Source of the DNA: Flavobacterium sp. Root420
GTDB lineage: Bacteria > Bacteroidota > Bacteroidia > Flavobacteriales > Flavobacteriaceae
DNA: 64,000 nt
NCBI RefSeq assembly: GCF_001427905.1
Contig: NZ_LMEF01000012.1
Span: 421,367-485,366 of the forward strand
Direction of reading: 5' to 3'
Both the position numbers and the translations under genes were made by a program. Within the stretch, counting starts at the first letter, position 1. The number at the start of each line of letters is the position of its first letter. This document shows, in pieces, positions 35,846 to 44,114 of this stretch. The notes beneath the pieces were generated by a model that saw nothing but the letters and a program-made list of their open reading frames with translations, made no database searches and was not told where the DNA came from.

Positions 35846-36043
35846 ATGAGCACATTGAACTACTTATCAAGGACATTTTCAACATTGAAAAACAGGAAGA
35901 AAAAAAATAATCCTCCTCCAAAAAACGAATTGATCCATCCAAGATTCGGAATAACAGAAACGGATCAAAAAGCAGATAAAAAAGAACCAAACTCTTTATT
36001 GTTTTTGATGTATTCAAAAGAAAATGAAACGCTTTTTATTTAA
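35846..36043 (+). CDS. Small protein of unknown function, paralogue of 32363 (SLLFxMY tail)
   Basis: A 65-aa protein with a basic, proline-containing middle (KNRKKKNNPPPKNE) and the C-terminal NSLLFLMYSKENETLFI that matches KSLLFHMYNLEEEDLYV at 32363. No membrane segment or signal peptide. It is the first gene after attenuators 3 and 4 and lies 190 bp upstream of the SAM riboswitch that precedes metX. Family not recognised; a role in sulfur amino-acid control is only inferred from the repeated context. Confidence 0.65.
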   Translation: MSTLNYLSRTFSTLKNRKKKNNPPPKNELIHPRFGITETDQKADKKEPNSLLFLMYSKENETLFI

Positions 36044-36173
36044 ATCTAAAAGTATCATAAAATAGGGGAATACCTGCTTAATTTTACTGGGCAATTTGTT
36101 CGGTAATTTTTTGCGTATACTAGTTTTGTTTTGAATTATATTTATGAAATTGAGGAATCAGTTTCGATAAAAT

Positions 36174-36204
36174 TTGTTTGTTTAAGAAAATAGTAGTTAA
36201 TTTG
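36174..36204 (+). promoter_or_regulatory. Probable promoter of the metX riboswitch transcript
   Basis: TTG (36174), 20 bp, TTAATTTG (36197-36204), one mismatch to TAnnTTTG; 30 bp before the aptamer. Confidence 0.5.
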
Positions 36205-36233
36205 CACCTTTAAGTTCAAAAACGTATTGAAAT

Positions 36234-36338
36234 GTTATAAAGAAAGGACGAGGGATTAGACCCGATGAATCCTTAGCAACCCTTCGGTAAAGCGAAGAAG
36301 GTGCTGCATTCTACCACGCCCAAACGTGGAAAGATAAC
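36234..36338 (+). ncRNA. SAM-I (S-box) riboswitch upstream of metX
   Basis: The S-box core is clear: GAGGGATTAGACCCGATGAA, CCTTAGCAACC, and AAGGTGCTGCATTCTACC, followed by AGATAAC. P1 pairs GTTAT (36234) with ATAAC (36338), P3 is CTTCG/CGAAG and P4 is CCACG/CGTGG. No strong terminator follows the aptamer (only a weak CTAG hairpin near 36354), so the expression platform may act on translation of metX, which uses a TTG start. Confidence 0.93.
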
Positions 36339-36413
36339 AACAAGAATTTTTCTAGTTTCACTCTAGGCTTTTCTTTCTAATATTTCCAGATACAAATCAA
36401 TAATACAACAGAT

Positions 36414-37403
36414 TTGAAATTGGAAAATGTACCAAACCCCATCATAATTCAGGATTTCATCACAGAAAGTGGTGCATCGTATCCGTCATTACCCTTAAGT
36501 TTTACACTTTCTGGCTTACCATTGCATACTGCGCCTATTGTTTTAGTCAATCATGCTTTGACTGGAAATGCACAGGTAACGGGTGAAAATGGTTGGTGGA
36601 ACGATTTAATTGGCGATGAAAAAACAATTGACACCAAAAAATACACTGTTTTGGCATTTAATGTTCCGGGAAACGGAAACGATTCATTTATAATTGAAAA
36701 CTATCAGGATTTTACCACCAGAGATATTGCCCGAATATTTATAAAGGGAATTGAAGCTTTGAAAATTGAGCAGGTTTATGCGATTATTGGAGGTTCTGTT
36801 GGTGGAGGAATTGCCTGGGAAATCCTGGCATTAGAACCCAATATTACCGAAAATTTAATTCCGATTGCAACTGATTGGAAATCGACCGACTGGATGATTG
36901 CGAACTGTTATCTCCAGGAACAAATTCTGAACAATTCATCAAAACCAATTGAAGATGCCAGAATTCATGCAATGTTGTGTTATCGCTCTCCAGAATCATT
37001 CAAAGAAAAATTTAAGCGTACGATCAATCAGGATCTTTTAATTTTTAACATAGAAAGCTGGTTGGCGCATCACGGCAAAAAGCTACAGCAACGGTATCAG
37101 TTATCATCTTATAAATTGATGAACCAATTGCTCAAAACAATAGACATTACTCGAAATAGCGCTGATTTCGAAGCTTTAATATCTAAAACAAATGCATCGA
37201 TTCATATTATCGGAATCAATTCGGATTTGTTTTTTACACCAAAAGAAAACCTGGAAACCTTTCAGGAGTTAAAGAAGTTTAAAGACAATGTTTTTTACAG
37301 CGAAATAGATTCGGTTCACGGACATGACGCTTTTTTAATCGAGTACAAACAATTAGATCATTTACTTGCCGATATTTTTAAGGCAGAAACAATAGAAAAA
37401 TAA
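36414..37403 (+). CDS. metX: Homoserine O-acetyltransferase (MetX-like, alpha/beta hydrolase fold)
   Basis: Acyl transferase (329 aa) that activates homoserine for sulfide addition. NHALTGNAQVTGENGWWNDL near residue 50, the nucleophile elbow GGSVGGG, Asp in IGINSDLFFTP and His in SVHGHDAFL form the catalytic triad. No ATG lies at the N-terminus; TTG 36414 (or the TTG two codons later) is the likely start, since an in-frame stop lies 12 codons upstream. It is under a SAM-I riboswitch and one base precedes the thrA start. Acetyl rather than succinyl donor is inferred. Confidence 0.88.
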   Translation: MKLENVPNPIIIQDFITESGASYPSLPLSFTLSGLPLHTAPIVLVNHALTGNAQVTGENGWWNDLIGDEKTIDTKKYTVLAFNVPGNGNDSFIIENYQDFTTRDIARIFIKGIEALKIEQVYAIIGGSVGGGIAWEILALEPNITENLIPIATDWKSTDWMIANCYLQEQILNNSSKPIEDARIHAMLCYRSPESFKEKFKRTINQDLLIFNIESWLAHHGKKLQQRYQLSSYKLMNQLLKTIDITRNSADFEALISKTNASIHIIGINSDLFFTPKENLETFQELKKFKDNVFYSEIDSVHGHDAFLIEYKQLDHLLADIFKAETIEK

Positions 37404-37404
37404 A

Positions 37405-39819
37405 ATGAAAATATTAAAATTTGGAGGTAAATCGTTATCAAACGGAGAAGGACTAAACAAAGTAGTTTCAATCATTTCTGATAAAGTAAATCAAGGAGAA
37501 AAAATTGCCGTTGTAGTTTCGGCCCGAGGAAATGCTACAGATGAATTAGAAGATATTTTAAGAATTGCAGCGAAAAACGGAAACTACAAACCTTTATTAG
37601 AAAGTTTTAAAGCGTATCAGACTTCAGATTATCCGGAAGTCGATTTATCAGAAGAGTTTAATATTTTAGATAAGCTTTTTGAAGGTGTAAGCTTAATTGG
37701 TGATTACAGCAATAAAATTAAAGATCAGATTTTGTCTAAAGGCGAATTGCTTTCTGCTAAATTACTGACTTCAATTTTAGTTGGAAAAGGAATTCCGGCA
37801 AATTTTGTAGACACAAGAGAATTACTTAAAACCGATTCAAAATTTGGTGATGCACAGCCATTAGAACAGCTTTCTAAGAAAAACGTAATCAATTATTTCA
37901 AGCTTCATAACGGCTCAACTGTGAATATCGTTACAGGTTTCATCGGATCAAATAATAACAACGACACAACCACTTTAGGAAGAAACGGAAGTAATTACAC
38001 AGCATCATTAATTGCAAATTATTTAGATGCCGAAGAACTTCAAAACTTTACACACGTTGACGGAATTTACACTGCAAACCCTGATTTAGTTGCTGATGCC
38101 AAAAAAATCGAATATTTGTCTTTTAATGAAGCAAACGAGTTGGCTAATTTTGGTGCAACAATTCTTCATGCAAAAACCATTATTCCGTTATTGGAAAAAA
38201 ATATACCGCTTCGTATTTTAAATACGTTCAATCATGAAAATCGCGGAACCTTAATTACCTCAGATTCTGCTAAAGAAGGAATTAAAACCTTATCAGTTTT
38301 AGAAAATGTTTCTTTGGTAAATCTTGAAGGTCGAGGTTTGCTTGGAAAAGCCGGAGTTGATGCCCGAATTTTCAAAGTTATGGGCGATCATAATATCAGT
38401 GTGAGTATCATTTCGCAAGGTTCTTCAGAAAGAGGAATTGGGCTTGTTGTGGCAACTGAAAAAGCAACAACTGCAATGGTCGAATTAGAAAAAGAGTTTG
38501 AAAACGACTTTTATTCTAAGGATGTAAATCAAATTACGGTGACAGATAATGTATCGGTAATTTCGATTATTGGTCAGGATTTGAGTACTTTCCATAAACC
38601 CTATACCGCCTTAATCAGAAATAAAATAGTTCCAATTTTATTTAACAACACTGTAACGGGTAAAAACGTGAGTTTAGTTGTTAAGAAAGAAGAACTAAAC
38701 AAAGCCTTAAACGTAATTCACGGAGAGATTTTTGGAGTTTCTAAAAAAATCAACATTGCTATTTTCGGACACGGGTTAGTTGGAGGAACTTTAATCAACC
38801 AGATTTTAGAATCGGCTTCGGCTATTGAAAAACGTAAAGGTGTTAAGCTGAATGTTTTTGCAATTGCGAATTCTAAAAAACTGCTTTTAAATAAAAACGG
38901 AGTAGCTTCAGACTGGAAAAATGATATTACCAGTAAAGGTGAAGGATATACAATAAAAGAGATTATTGACTACGCAAATGAATATCATTTAGAGAATTTA
39001 ATTGCGATCGACAATACCGCAAGTGCGACTTTCGTAGAAAACTATATTCCGCTTGTAGAAAGTAGTTTCGATTTGATTTCTTCGAATAAAGTAGCTAATA
39101 CATTGAGTTATGGTTTTTATAAAGAATTAAGAAAAGCTTTGGCAGATAATCAAAAGAATTATTTGTATGAAACCAATGTTGGTGCTGGCTTACCATTAAT
39201 TGATACTATAAAATTATTACACCTTTCAGGAGAAAATATTACTAAAATAAAAGGTGTTTTCTCTGGAACTTTGAGTTATTTATTTAATAATTTTTCTGCT
39301 AAAGAGGTTCCGTTTAGCGAAATTTTGAAAGAAGCAATTGACAACGGATATACAGAACCAGATCCGCGTGAGGATTTATGCGGAAATGATGTGGGAAGAA
39401 AATTATTGATTTTAGCAAGAGAATTAGATTTACAGAATGAATTTGAAGAGATCTCCATTCAGAATTTAATTCCGGAACATTTACGTGACGGAAATGTGTC
39501 TGATTTCTTAACGAAACTAAAAGAATTCGATCCAATTTACGAGAAAATAAAAGCAGATCAAAAGCCAAATCATGTATTAAGATACATTGGAGAATTGTCT
39601 GGAGATTTGCAGAATGACAAAGGAATTCTTGAAGTAAAATTAGTTTCTGTCCCTTCAGATACGGCGCTAGGCGGATTGAAAGGTTCTGATTCTTTCTTCG
39701 AAATTTATACAGAATCTTATGGAGATCGTCCAATTGTAATTCAGGGAGCCGGTGCAGGTTCTGCAGTTACTGCAAGAGGCGTTTTTGGAGATATTTTGAG
39801 ATTGTCGGATAAAGGATAA
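37405..39819 (+). CDS. thrA: Bifunctional aspartate kinase / homoserine dehydrogenase
   Basis: An 804-aa fusion. Residues about 1-440 are aspartate kinase (MKILKFGGKSLSNGEG, TTLGRNGSNYTA, VDGIYTANPDLV, two ACT repeats near 300-440); residues 450-804 are homoserine dehydrogenase (INIAIFGHGLVGGTLINQIL, DLISSNKVANT, GYTEPDPREDLCGNDVGRK). It supplies homoserine to MetX. The kinase shows KFGGK instead of the usual KFGGT and GSN instead of GSD at conserved positions; I believe this may be normal in flavobacteria but it deserves an assay. One base separates it from metX, so both are under the SAM riboswitch. Confidence 0.93.
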   Translation: MKILKFGGKSLSNGEGLNKVVSIISDKVNQGEKIAVVVSARGNATDELEDILRIAAKNGNYKPLLESFKAYQTSDYPEVDLSEEFNILDKLFEGVSLIGDYSNKIKDQILSKGELLSAKLLTSILVGKGIPANFVDTRELLKTDSKFGDAQPLEQLSKKNVINYFKLHNGSTVNIVTGFIGSNNNNDTTTLGRNGSNYTASLIANYLDAEELQNFTHVDGIYTANPDLVADAKKIEYLSFNEANELANFGATILHAKTIIPLLEKNIPLRILNTFNHENRGTLITSDSAKEGIKTLSVLENVSLVNLEGRGLLGKAGVDARIFKVMGDHNISVSIISQGSSERGIGLVVATEKATTAMVELEKEFENDFYSKDVNQITVTDNVSVISIIGQDLSTFHKPYTALIRNKIVPILFNNTVTGKNVSLVVKKEELNKALNVIHGEIFGVSKKINIAIFGHGLVGGTLINQILESASAIEKRKGVKLNVFAIANSKKLLLNKNGVASDWKNDITSKGEGYTIKEIIDYANEYHLENLIAIDNTASATFVENYIPLVESSFDLISSNKVANTLSYGFYKELRKALADNQKNYLYETNVGAGLPLIDTIKLLHLSGENITKIKGVFSGTLSYLFNNFSAKEVPFSEILKEAIDNGYTEPDPREDLCGNDVGRKLLILARELDLQNEFEEISIQNLIPEHLRDGNVSDFLTKLKEFDPIYEKIKADQKPNHVLRYIGELSGDLQNDKGILEVKLVSVPSDTALGGLKGSDSFFEIYTESYGDRPIVIQGAGAGSAVTARGVFGDILRLSDKG

Positions 39820-39945
39820 AATAATTTTAGATTTTAGAGTTCTGATTTTAGATTGTTGAACTCGAACCACAAAAACAAAAAACAAAAAAACAGTTGAGAT
39901 CCGCGTTTGAAAATCCGCGTCATCAGCGTTCAATAAACAAAAAAA

Positions 39946-40371
39946 ATGAAAGTAACCTTAAACAGAGTAAACGACGCGTTTCATTTCAAACTAAAAAATG
40001 AAAGAGGTCATGTAGTTGATGTTGATAGCAGAGCCGAATTTGGTGGAAGCGATTTAGGTGCAAGTCCAATGGAATTAGTATTGATGGGCGTTGCAGGATG
40101 CAGTGCTATCGATATGATTTCGATTCTAAAGAAACAACGTCAGGAAATCACCTCATTTAATGCTGAGGTTGAAGGCGAGCGTGTTCAGATTGAAGAGGCA
40201 AAACCTTTTAAGGAAATTAATGTGGTTTTCTATTTAGAAGGCGACATCAATCCAGAAAAAGCACAAAGAGCAGCACAACTTTCTTTCGAGAAATATTGCT
40301 CAGTTGCCAAAACTGTAGAGCCAACAGCTACAATTAAGTATAAAGTTGTCTTGAACAACGAAATACTATAA
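39946..40371 (+). CDS. OsmC family protein
   Basis: A 141-aa OsmC/Ohr-fold protein. The two redox cysteines are in GVAGCSAIDM and EKYCSVAKTVE; GGSDLGASPMELVLMG is the family's central helix start. Members reduce organic hydroperoxides or act as thiol-dependent stress proteins; the YhfA-like subgroup is likely. Placed between thrA and the MetZ-like gene; a role in sulfur metabolism is only suggested by position. Confidence 0.9.
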   Translation: MKVTLNRVNDAFHFKLKNERGHVVDVDSRAEFGGSDLGASPMELVLMGVAGCSAIDMISILKKQRQEITSFNAEVEGERVQIEEAKPFKEINVVFYLEGDINPEKAQRAAQLSFEKYCSVAKTVEPTATIKYKVVLNNEIL

Positions 40372-40443
40372 ATTAGAAAATGAGTCAATTAGAGAATTAG
40401 ATAATTTTTAAATTGGCTAAAAAGATTCACTTGTTTAAGTTTC

Positions 40444-40492
40444 AAATCATGTTTTTGCTCACGTATAAACCTGAAACCTGAAACTTGAAACA
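40444..40492. repeat. CTGAAACTTGAAAC-type word repeats
   Basis: Three to four tandem variants of (C)CTGAAAC/CTTGAAAC just before the MetZ-like gene. The same words recur at 45844-45875 and 46896-46945. Confidence 0.6.
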
Positions 40493-40512
40493 AAAAAAAA
40501 ACAAAAATTAAA

Positions 40513-41685
40513 ATGAACGAACAAGAATTTGGTTTTGAAACCCAGGCCATCCGTACACATTTAGAAAAAACACAATTTCAGGAACATTCAACTCCGTTGT
40601 ATTTATCATCAAGTTTTGTATTTGAAGATGCAGAAGATATGAGAGCGTCTTTTACAGAAGAAAAAGTACGTAATATTTATTCTCGTTTTAGCAATCCAAA
40701 TACAACAGAATTTGTTGACAAAGTTTGCGCGATGGAAGGTGCTGAAGCTGGTTATGCCTTTGCAACCGGTATGGCTGCGATATACTCTACGTTTGCTGCA
40801 TTGTTAGAATCTGGAGATCACATTGTTTCTGCAGGAAGCGTTTTCGGATCGACGCATGCGCTGTTCATGACTTATTTCCCAAAATGGAAAATTGAAACAA
40901 GCTATTTTGATATCAATAAACCGGAAACTATTGAAAGTTTTATAAAACCAAACACTAAAATTTTATACGCAGAAACACCGACAAATCCAGGTGTAGATGT
41001 AGTGGATTTAGAATTGTTAGGCGCGATTGCAAAAAAGCATAATTTGATATTAATAATTGATAATTGTTTTGCGACGCCTTACATTCAACAACCTATTAAA
41101 TATGGTGCCCATATAGTAATTCATTCAGCAACAAAATTAATGGATGGACAAGGTCGTGTTTTGGGAGGAGTTGCAGTTGGAGAAGCGGAGCTAATTCGCA
41201 AAATATATTTGTTTTCAAGAAATACAGGTCCGGCAATGTCACCATTTAATGCGTGGGTTTTGTCAAAAAGTTTAGAGACTTTGGCTGTTCGTGTTGACAG
41301 ACATTGTGAAAATGCTCTAAAAGTGGCTGAGTTTTTAGAAAATCATCCAAATGTAAATAGTGTGAAATACCCGTTTTTAAAATCACACCCAAAGTATGAG
41401 ATTGCCAAAAAACAAATGCTTTTAGGCGGTAACATTATTGCAATCGAAATTAAAGGCGGTCTTGAAGCAGGTCGAAAATTTTTAGATAAAATTAAATTAT
41501 GTTCACTTTCAGCAAATATTGGGGATGTAAAAACAATTGTAACGCATCCGGCCTCAACAACACATAGTAAATTGTCTGTTGAAGAAAAGCTGGCAGTAGG
41601 AATTACAGAAGGTTTAGTACGTGTTTCTGTAGGTTTAGAAACAGTAAAAGATATTATTGCCGATTTAGATCAGGCACTTTCTTAA
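40513..41685 (+). CDS. Trans-sulfuration-family PLP enzyme (MetZ-like sulfhydrylase)
   Basis: A 390-aa gamma-family PLP enzyme. Seen: FGFETQAIRTHLEKTQFQEH, YSRFSNPNTTEFVDKVCAME, the PLP lysine in VIHSATKLMDGQGRVLGG, and THPASTTHSKLSVEEK. The length and the GRVLGG segment are most like O-succinylhomoserine sulfhydrylase (MetZ); cystathionine gamma-synthase or -lyase activity is possible. Together with MetY it gives two enzymes for sulfide capture in this block. Confidence 0.88.
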   Translation: MNEQEFGFETQAIRTHLEKTQFQEHSTPLYLSSSFVFEDAEDMRASFTEEKVRNIYSRFSNPNTTEFVDKVCAMEGAEAGYAFATGMAAIYSTFAALLESGDHIVSAGSVFGSTHALFMTYFPKWKIETSYFDINKPETIESFIKPNTKILYAETPTNPGVDVVDLELLGAIAKKHNLILIIDNCFATPYIQQPIKYGAHIVIHSATKLMDGQGRVLGGVAVGEAELIRKIYLFSRNTGPAMSPFNAWVLSKSLETLAVRVDRHCENALKVAEFLENHPNVNSVKYPFLKSHPKYEIAKKQMLLGGNIIAIEIKGGLEAGRKFLDKIKLCSLSANIGDVKTIVTHPASTTHSKLSVEEKLAVGITEGLVRVSVGLETVKDIIADLDQALS

Positions 41686-41815
41686 TTTCAGATTGTTGAT
41701 TTTAGATTTTAGACTATCTCAAATCAACTTATAAATACTTAGAATAACGATTTTTGACTGTAATTTTACTGTTGAAAATCGTTATTTTATTTAATAATTG
41801 TTTCAGTAAAAAGTA

Positions 41816-41823
41816 TATTTTTG
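41816..41823 (+). promoter_or_regulatory. -7 promoter element of the RDD gene
   Basis: TATTTTTG matches TAnnTTTG; a TTG lies 15 bp upstream, slightly short spacing. Confidence 0.4.
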
Positions 41824-41876
41824 TTTGTAACGAAATCAAAAAATATTCTTAACCTTAAAAATAACCTTAACCGCTT

Positions 41877-42386
41877 ATGAGCAATTCTACTTACATTTTA
41901 GATGATACATTATTGGTATCCAGTGGAACACGTTTTTTGAATTACATTATTGATCTTGTCTCTTTTTTTGTTGTCTTAATTGCAATTGGAGCAGTATTAG
42001 GAATTTTAACAAATTTATTAGGAATGACTGCGCTCGGTCTTTGGGTCGACGGTTTGGGTGATTTGGGATGGAATGTTGTAGCTATCACTGTGTCCATAAT
42101 TTATTATACTATTATGGAAGGATTGTTTGGCCGGTCTGTAGGCAAATTTATTACAGGCTCTGTTGTTGTAGATGAAAATGGAGAAAAACCTAGCTTTGGA
42201 ACAATTTTTAAAAGAAGCTTATGTCGTTACATCCCTTTTGATGCCTTTACTTTTTTAGGAGGTTCAAGAGGTTGGCATGATTCTATTTCTGATACCTATG
42301 TTGTAAGTAAAAAAGGATTGGATGAAAGTGTAAAATCGTTTCATGATTTCAATTTAATTGGTGTTCCGGAAACCGAATTAAGTTAA
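41877..42386 (+). CDS. RDD family membrane protein
   Basis: A 169-aa inner-membrane protein with three hydrophobic segments and the RDD signatures: SSGTRFLNYIIDLVSFFVVL at the N-terminus (Arg and Asp of the family), GLFGRSVGKFITGSVV, and TIFKRSLCRYIPFDAF. Function of the family is not settled (ion transport has been proposed). Its stop lies 4 bp before operator-like site D, and the Rrf2 gene follows. Confidence 0.85.
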   Translation: MSNSTYILDDTLLVSSGTRFLNYIIDLVSFFVVLIAIGAVLGILTNLLGMTALGLWVDGLGDLGWNVVAITVSIIYYTIMEGLFGRSVGKFITGSVVVDENGEKPSFGTIFKRSLCRYIPFDAFTFLGGSRGWHDSISDTYVVSKKGLDESVKSFHDFNLIGVPETELS

Positions 42387-42389
42387 ACT

Positions 42390-42411
42390 ATACTAATTTA
42401 GTAGAATATAG
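42390..42411 (+). promoter_or_regulatory. Operator-like motif, site D (upstream of the Rrf2 gene)
   Basis: TATACTAATTTAGTAGAATA: the most palindromic of the five sites (CTAATTTAG core). It keeps TAC-A...TAG..TA. Centred about 58 bp upstream of the predicted start of the Rrf2 transcript, so it may give autoregulation. Confidence 0.5.
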
Positions 42412-42445
42412 TTACTCATTATATTATTTTCTCGTTCAAAAAGCA

Positions 42446-42453
42446 TATTTTTG
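42446..42453 (+). promoter_or_regulatory. -7 promoter element of the Rrf2 gene
   Basis: TATTTTTG matches TAnnTTTG. The leader of about 65 nt consists mostly of AATCTAAA words. Confidence 0.45.
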
Positions 42454-42526
42454 TGGCAGAAAAATATCTAGAATGTATGTTTCAGAAATCTAAAATCTAC
42501 ATTCTAAAATCTAAAATATTTAAAAC

Positions 42527-42937
42527 GTGCTTTCAAAGAAAACAAAATACGGAATTAAAGCTTTAACTTATTTGGCCAGACGCGAAAATAACGAACCTGT
42601 ACAAATTGCTGAAATTGCCAAAAGCGAACATATTTCGATTAAATTTCTGGAAAGTATTTTATTGCTACTTCGGAACTCTGGTTTTCTGGGAGCAAAAAAA
42701 GGAAAAGGCGGTGGCTATTATCTGATCAAAGATCCAAAAGATATCAGCATGGCCAAAGTGTACCGAATTCTCGAAGGGCCAATAGCACTTTTGCCTTGTG
42801 CCAGTCATAATTTTTATGAAAAATGTGATGATTGCGACGATGAATCAACCTGTGCCGCAAGACGTTTAATGACTGAGGTTCGTGATAATACCCTTAAAAT
42901 TCTTGAGAGTAATTCTTTGGCAGATATTGCTTTTTAA
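42527..42937 (+). CDS. Rrf2 family transcriptional regulator (likely sulfur regulator)
   Basis: A 136-aa winged-helix protein with GTG start (no ATG near; MLSKKTKYGIKALTYLAR is the typical N-terminus). HTH: PVQIAEIAKSEHISIKFLES; wing: GAKKGKGGGYYLIKDP. The C-terminal part has four cysteines (LLPCASHNFYEKCDDCDDE, STCAARR), which may bind an Fe-S cluster or sense thiols, although spacing is not that of IscR. Its place directly before the permease and cys genes, with a repeated operator-like motif near each, suggests a CysR/CymR-like role; this is inferred. Confidence 0.9.
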   Translation: MLSKKTKYGIKALTYLARRENNEPVQIAEIAKSEHISIKFLESILLLLRNSGFLGAKKGKGGGYYLIKDPKDISMAKVYRILEGPIALLPCASHNFYEKCDDCDDESTCAARRLMTEVRDNTLKILESNSLADIAF

Positions 42938-42961
42938 GTAATTCTGTTCCAAATAAATCAT

Positions 42962-43000
42962 AAAAAAAGACTATCATGAAATCGAAAAGGTCTTTTTTTT
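42962..43000. terminator. Bidirectional terminator between the Rrf2 and TSUP genes
   Basis: AAAAAAAGAC / GTCTTTTTTT stem with an 18-base loop, between convergent genes. Confidence 0.7.
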
Positions 43001-43022
43001 ATATTTTAATGGATTCTTTCTT

Positions 43023-43805
43023 CTAAAAAACCAATTTATATCCGGCCAAAAATAACATTACTGCAATAGCGTTTCTTAATAATAAATCAGGAACTTTTCC
43101 GCTTAACATACTTCCTATAAAAATCCCGGGAAGTGATCCCATTAATAATTGGCCTAATAATCCTAAATCTAAATTTCCCATAGAGGCGTGCCCTATTCCG
43201 GCAACAAGAGTTAGAGGTACGGCATGAGCAATCTCTGTCCCAACCAAACGTGGCGTTGGTAAAAGCGGATAAAGGAAAAATAAAGTAACGGTTCCTAACG
43301 CGCCTGCACCAATAGAAGTAAGTGTTACTGTTGCTCCTAACAATACGCCAATTCCGATAGTCAACATATTTTGAGTGTGGCTTTCGCTATGAAATTTATC
43401 TCCCGCATGTTTTTGAGAAAACACTAAAAGCTTCTTTTTAAACAAAATAGCTATTGATGTAAAAAGAAGTGCCCAGCCTAAACTGTATTTGATTACGGCA
43501 TTTATAGTAGAAATATCTGTTTTAATGCTATGTAAAATCCATAAAGTAAGTAAAGCAGCAGGAACACTCCCTAAAGTAAGCCAGCCCGTTATCTGCCAAT
43601 TGATATTACTTTTTTTATGATGTACAAATACGCCTCCCATTTTAGTAAAAGCCGCATATAATAAATCGGTACCAACGGCTGTTGTCGGAGGGATACCAAA
43701 CCACAATAAAATGGGTGTCATTAAAGAACCACCGCCAACACCTGTCAACCCCACTACAAAACCAACGAGTAAACCCGCTATAACAAGACCGATTTGAAAA
43801 TCCAT
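43023..43805 (-). CDS. TSUP (TauE/SafE) family permease 1
   Basis: A 260-aa membrane protein with about eight helices in two repeats, each with the family motif: GLTGVGGGSLMTPILLWFG near residue 20 and TSIGAGALGTVTLFFLYPLL in the second half. TSUP proteins move sulfite, sulfoacetate or other sulfur anions. The open frame extends 39 codons further, but ATG 43805 gives the normal family N-terminus and leaves site E outside the gene. It is divergent from the second TSUP gene and the cys operon. Confidence 0.88.
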   Translation of the reverse strand: MDFQIGLVIAGLLVGFVVGLTGVGGGSLMTPILLWFGIPPTTAVGTDLLYAAFTKMGGVFVHHKKSNINWQITGWLTLGSVPAALLTLWILHSIKTDISTINAVIKYSLGWALLFTSIAILFKKKLLVFSQKHAGDKFHSESHTQNMLTIGIGVLLGATVTLTSIGAGALGTVTLFFLYPLLPTPRLVGTEIAHAVPLTLVAGIGHASMGNLDLGLLGQLLMGSLPGIFIGSMLSGKVPDLLLRNAIAVMLFLAGYKLVF

Positions 43806-43842
43806 AATAAAAATTTGCCGTAAAAATAACAACAATTTTATA

Positions 43843-43864
43843 ATTATCCTATGGAAATGGTAGA
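43843..43864 (-). promoter_or_regulatory. Operator-like motif, site E (before TSUP permease 1)
   Basis: On the minus strand TCTACCATTTCCATAGGATA; 16 of 22 positions equal site A. It lies 38 bp upstream of the chosen start. Confidence 0.5.
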
Positions 43865-44026
43865 CTTTAAAAAATGTATTTAAAAACCAAATATTCTTTG
43901 CGTATTTATTGTTTGAATACATCGAAATAAAGTATTATTTGTTAAAATAATCCGCTAAAGCCTTAAAGATCTCTCTAAGATGTAATTAAAGGATTCTTAG
44001 AGGGTTAAAAAAATAAAAATATTGTT

Positions 44027-44055
44027 TTGATATTTAGAAATAAATAGTATTTTTG
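44027..44055 (+). promoter_or_regulatory. Promoter of the permease-cys operon
   Basis: TTG (44027), 18 bp, TATTTTTG (44048-44055): full match to the flavobacterial consensus. Confidence 0.72.
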
Positions 44056-44063
44056 CAAAGTAA

Positions 44064-44085
44064 TCTACTAAGCCGATAGGGTAAT
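44064..44085 (+). promoter_or_regulatory. Operator-like motif, site A (start of the permease-cys operon)
   Basis: TCTACTAAGCCGATAGGGTA, directly after the -7 box, so covering +1 to about +25. A bound protein there would block transcription. GATAGGGTAAT is identical at site B (31800). Confidence 0.6.
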
Positions 44086-44114
44086 GGATTTTTATAAAAA
44101 AGAATAGTAGAAAT

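Noticed and set aside
39314..39933. Two overlapping minus-strand frames of 139 and 88 codons
   Set aside because: Shadows of thrA and its spacer; no similarity to any family that I recognise.
43806..43922. 39-codon N-terminal extension of TSUP permease 1
   Set aside because: It would cover operator-like site E and adds a basic, non-family segment; ATG 43805 gives the normal start.
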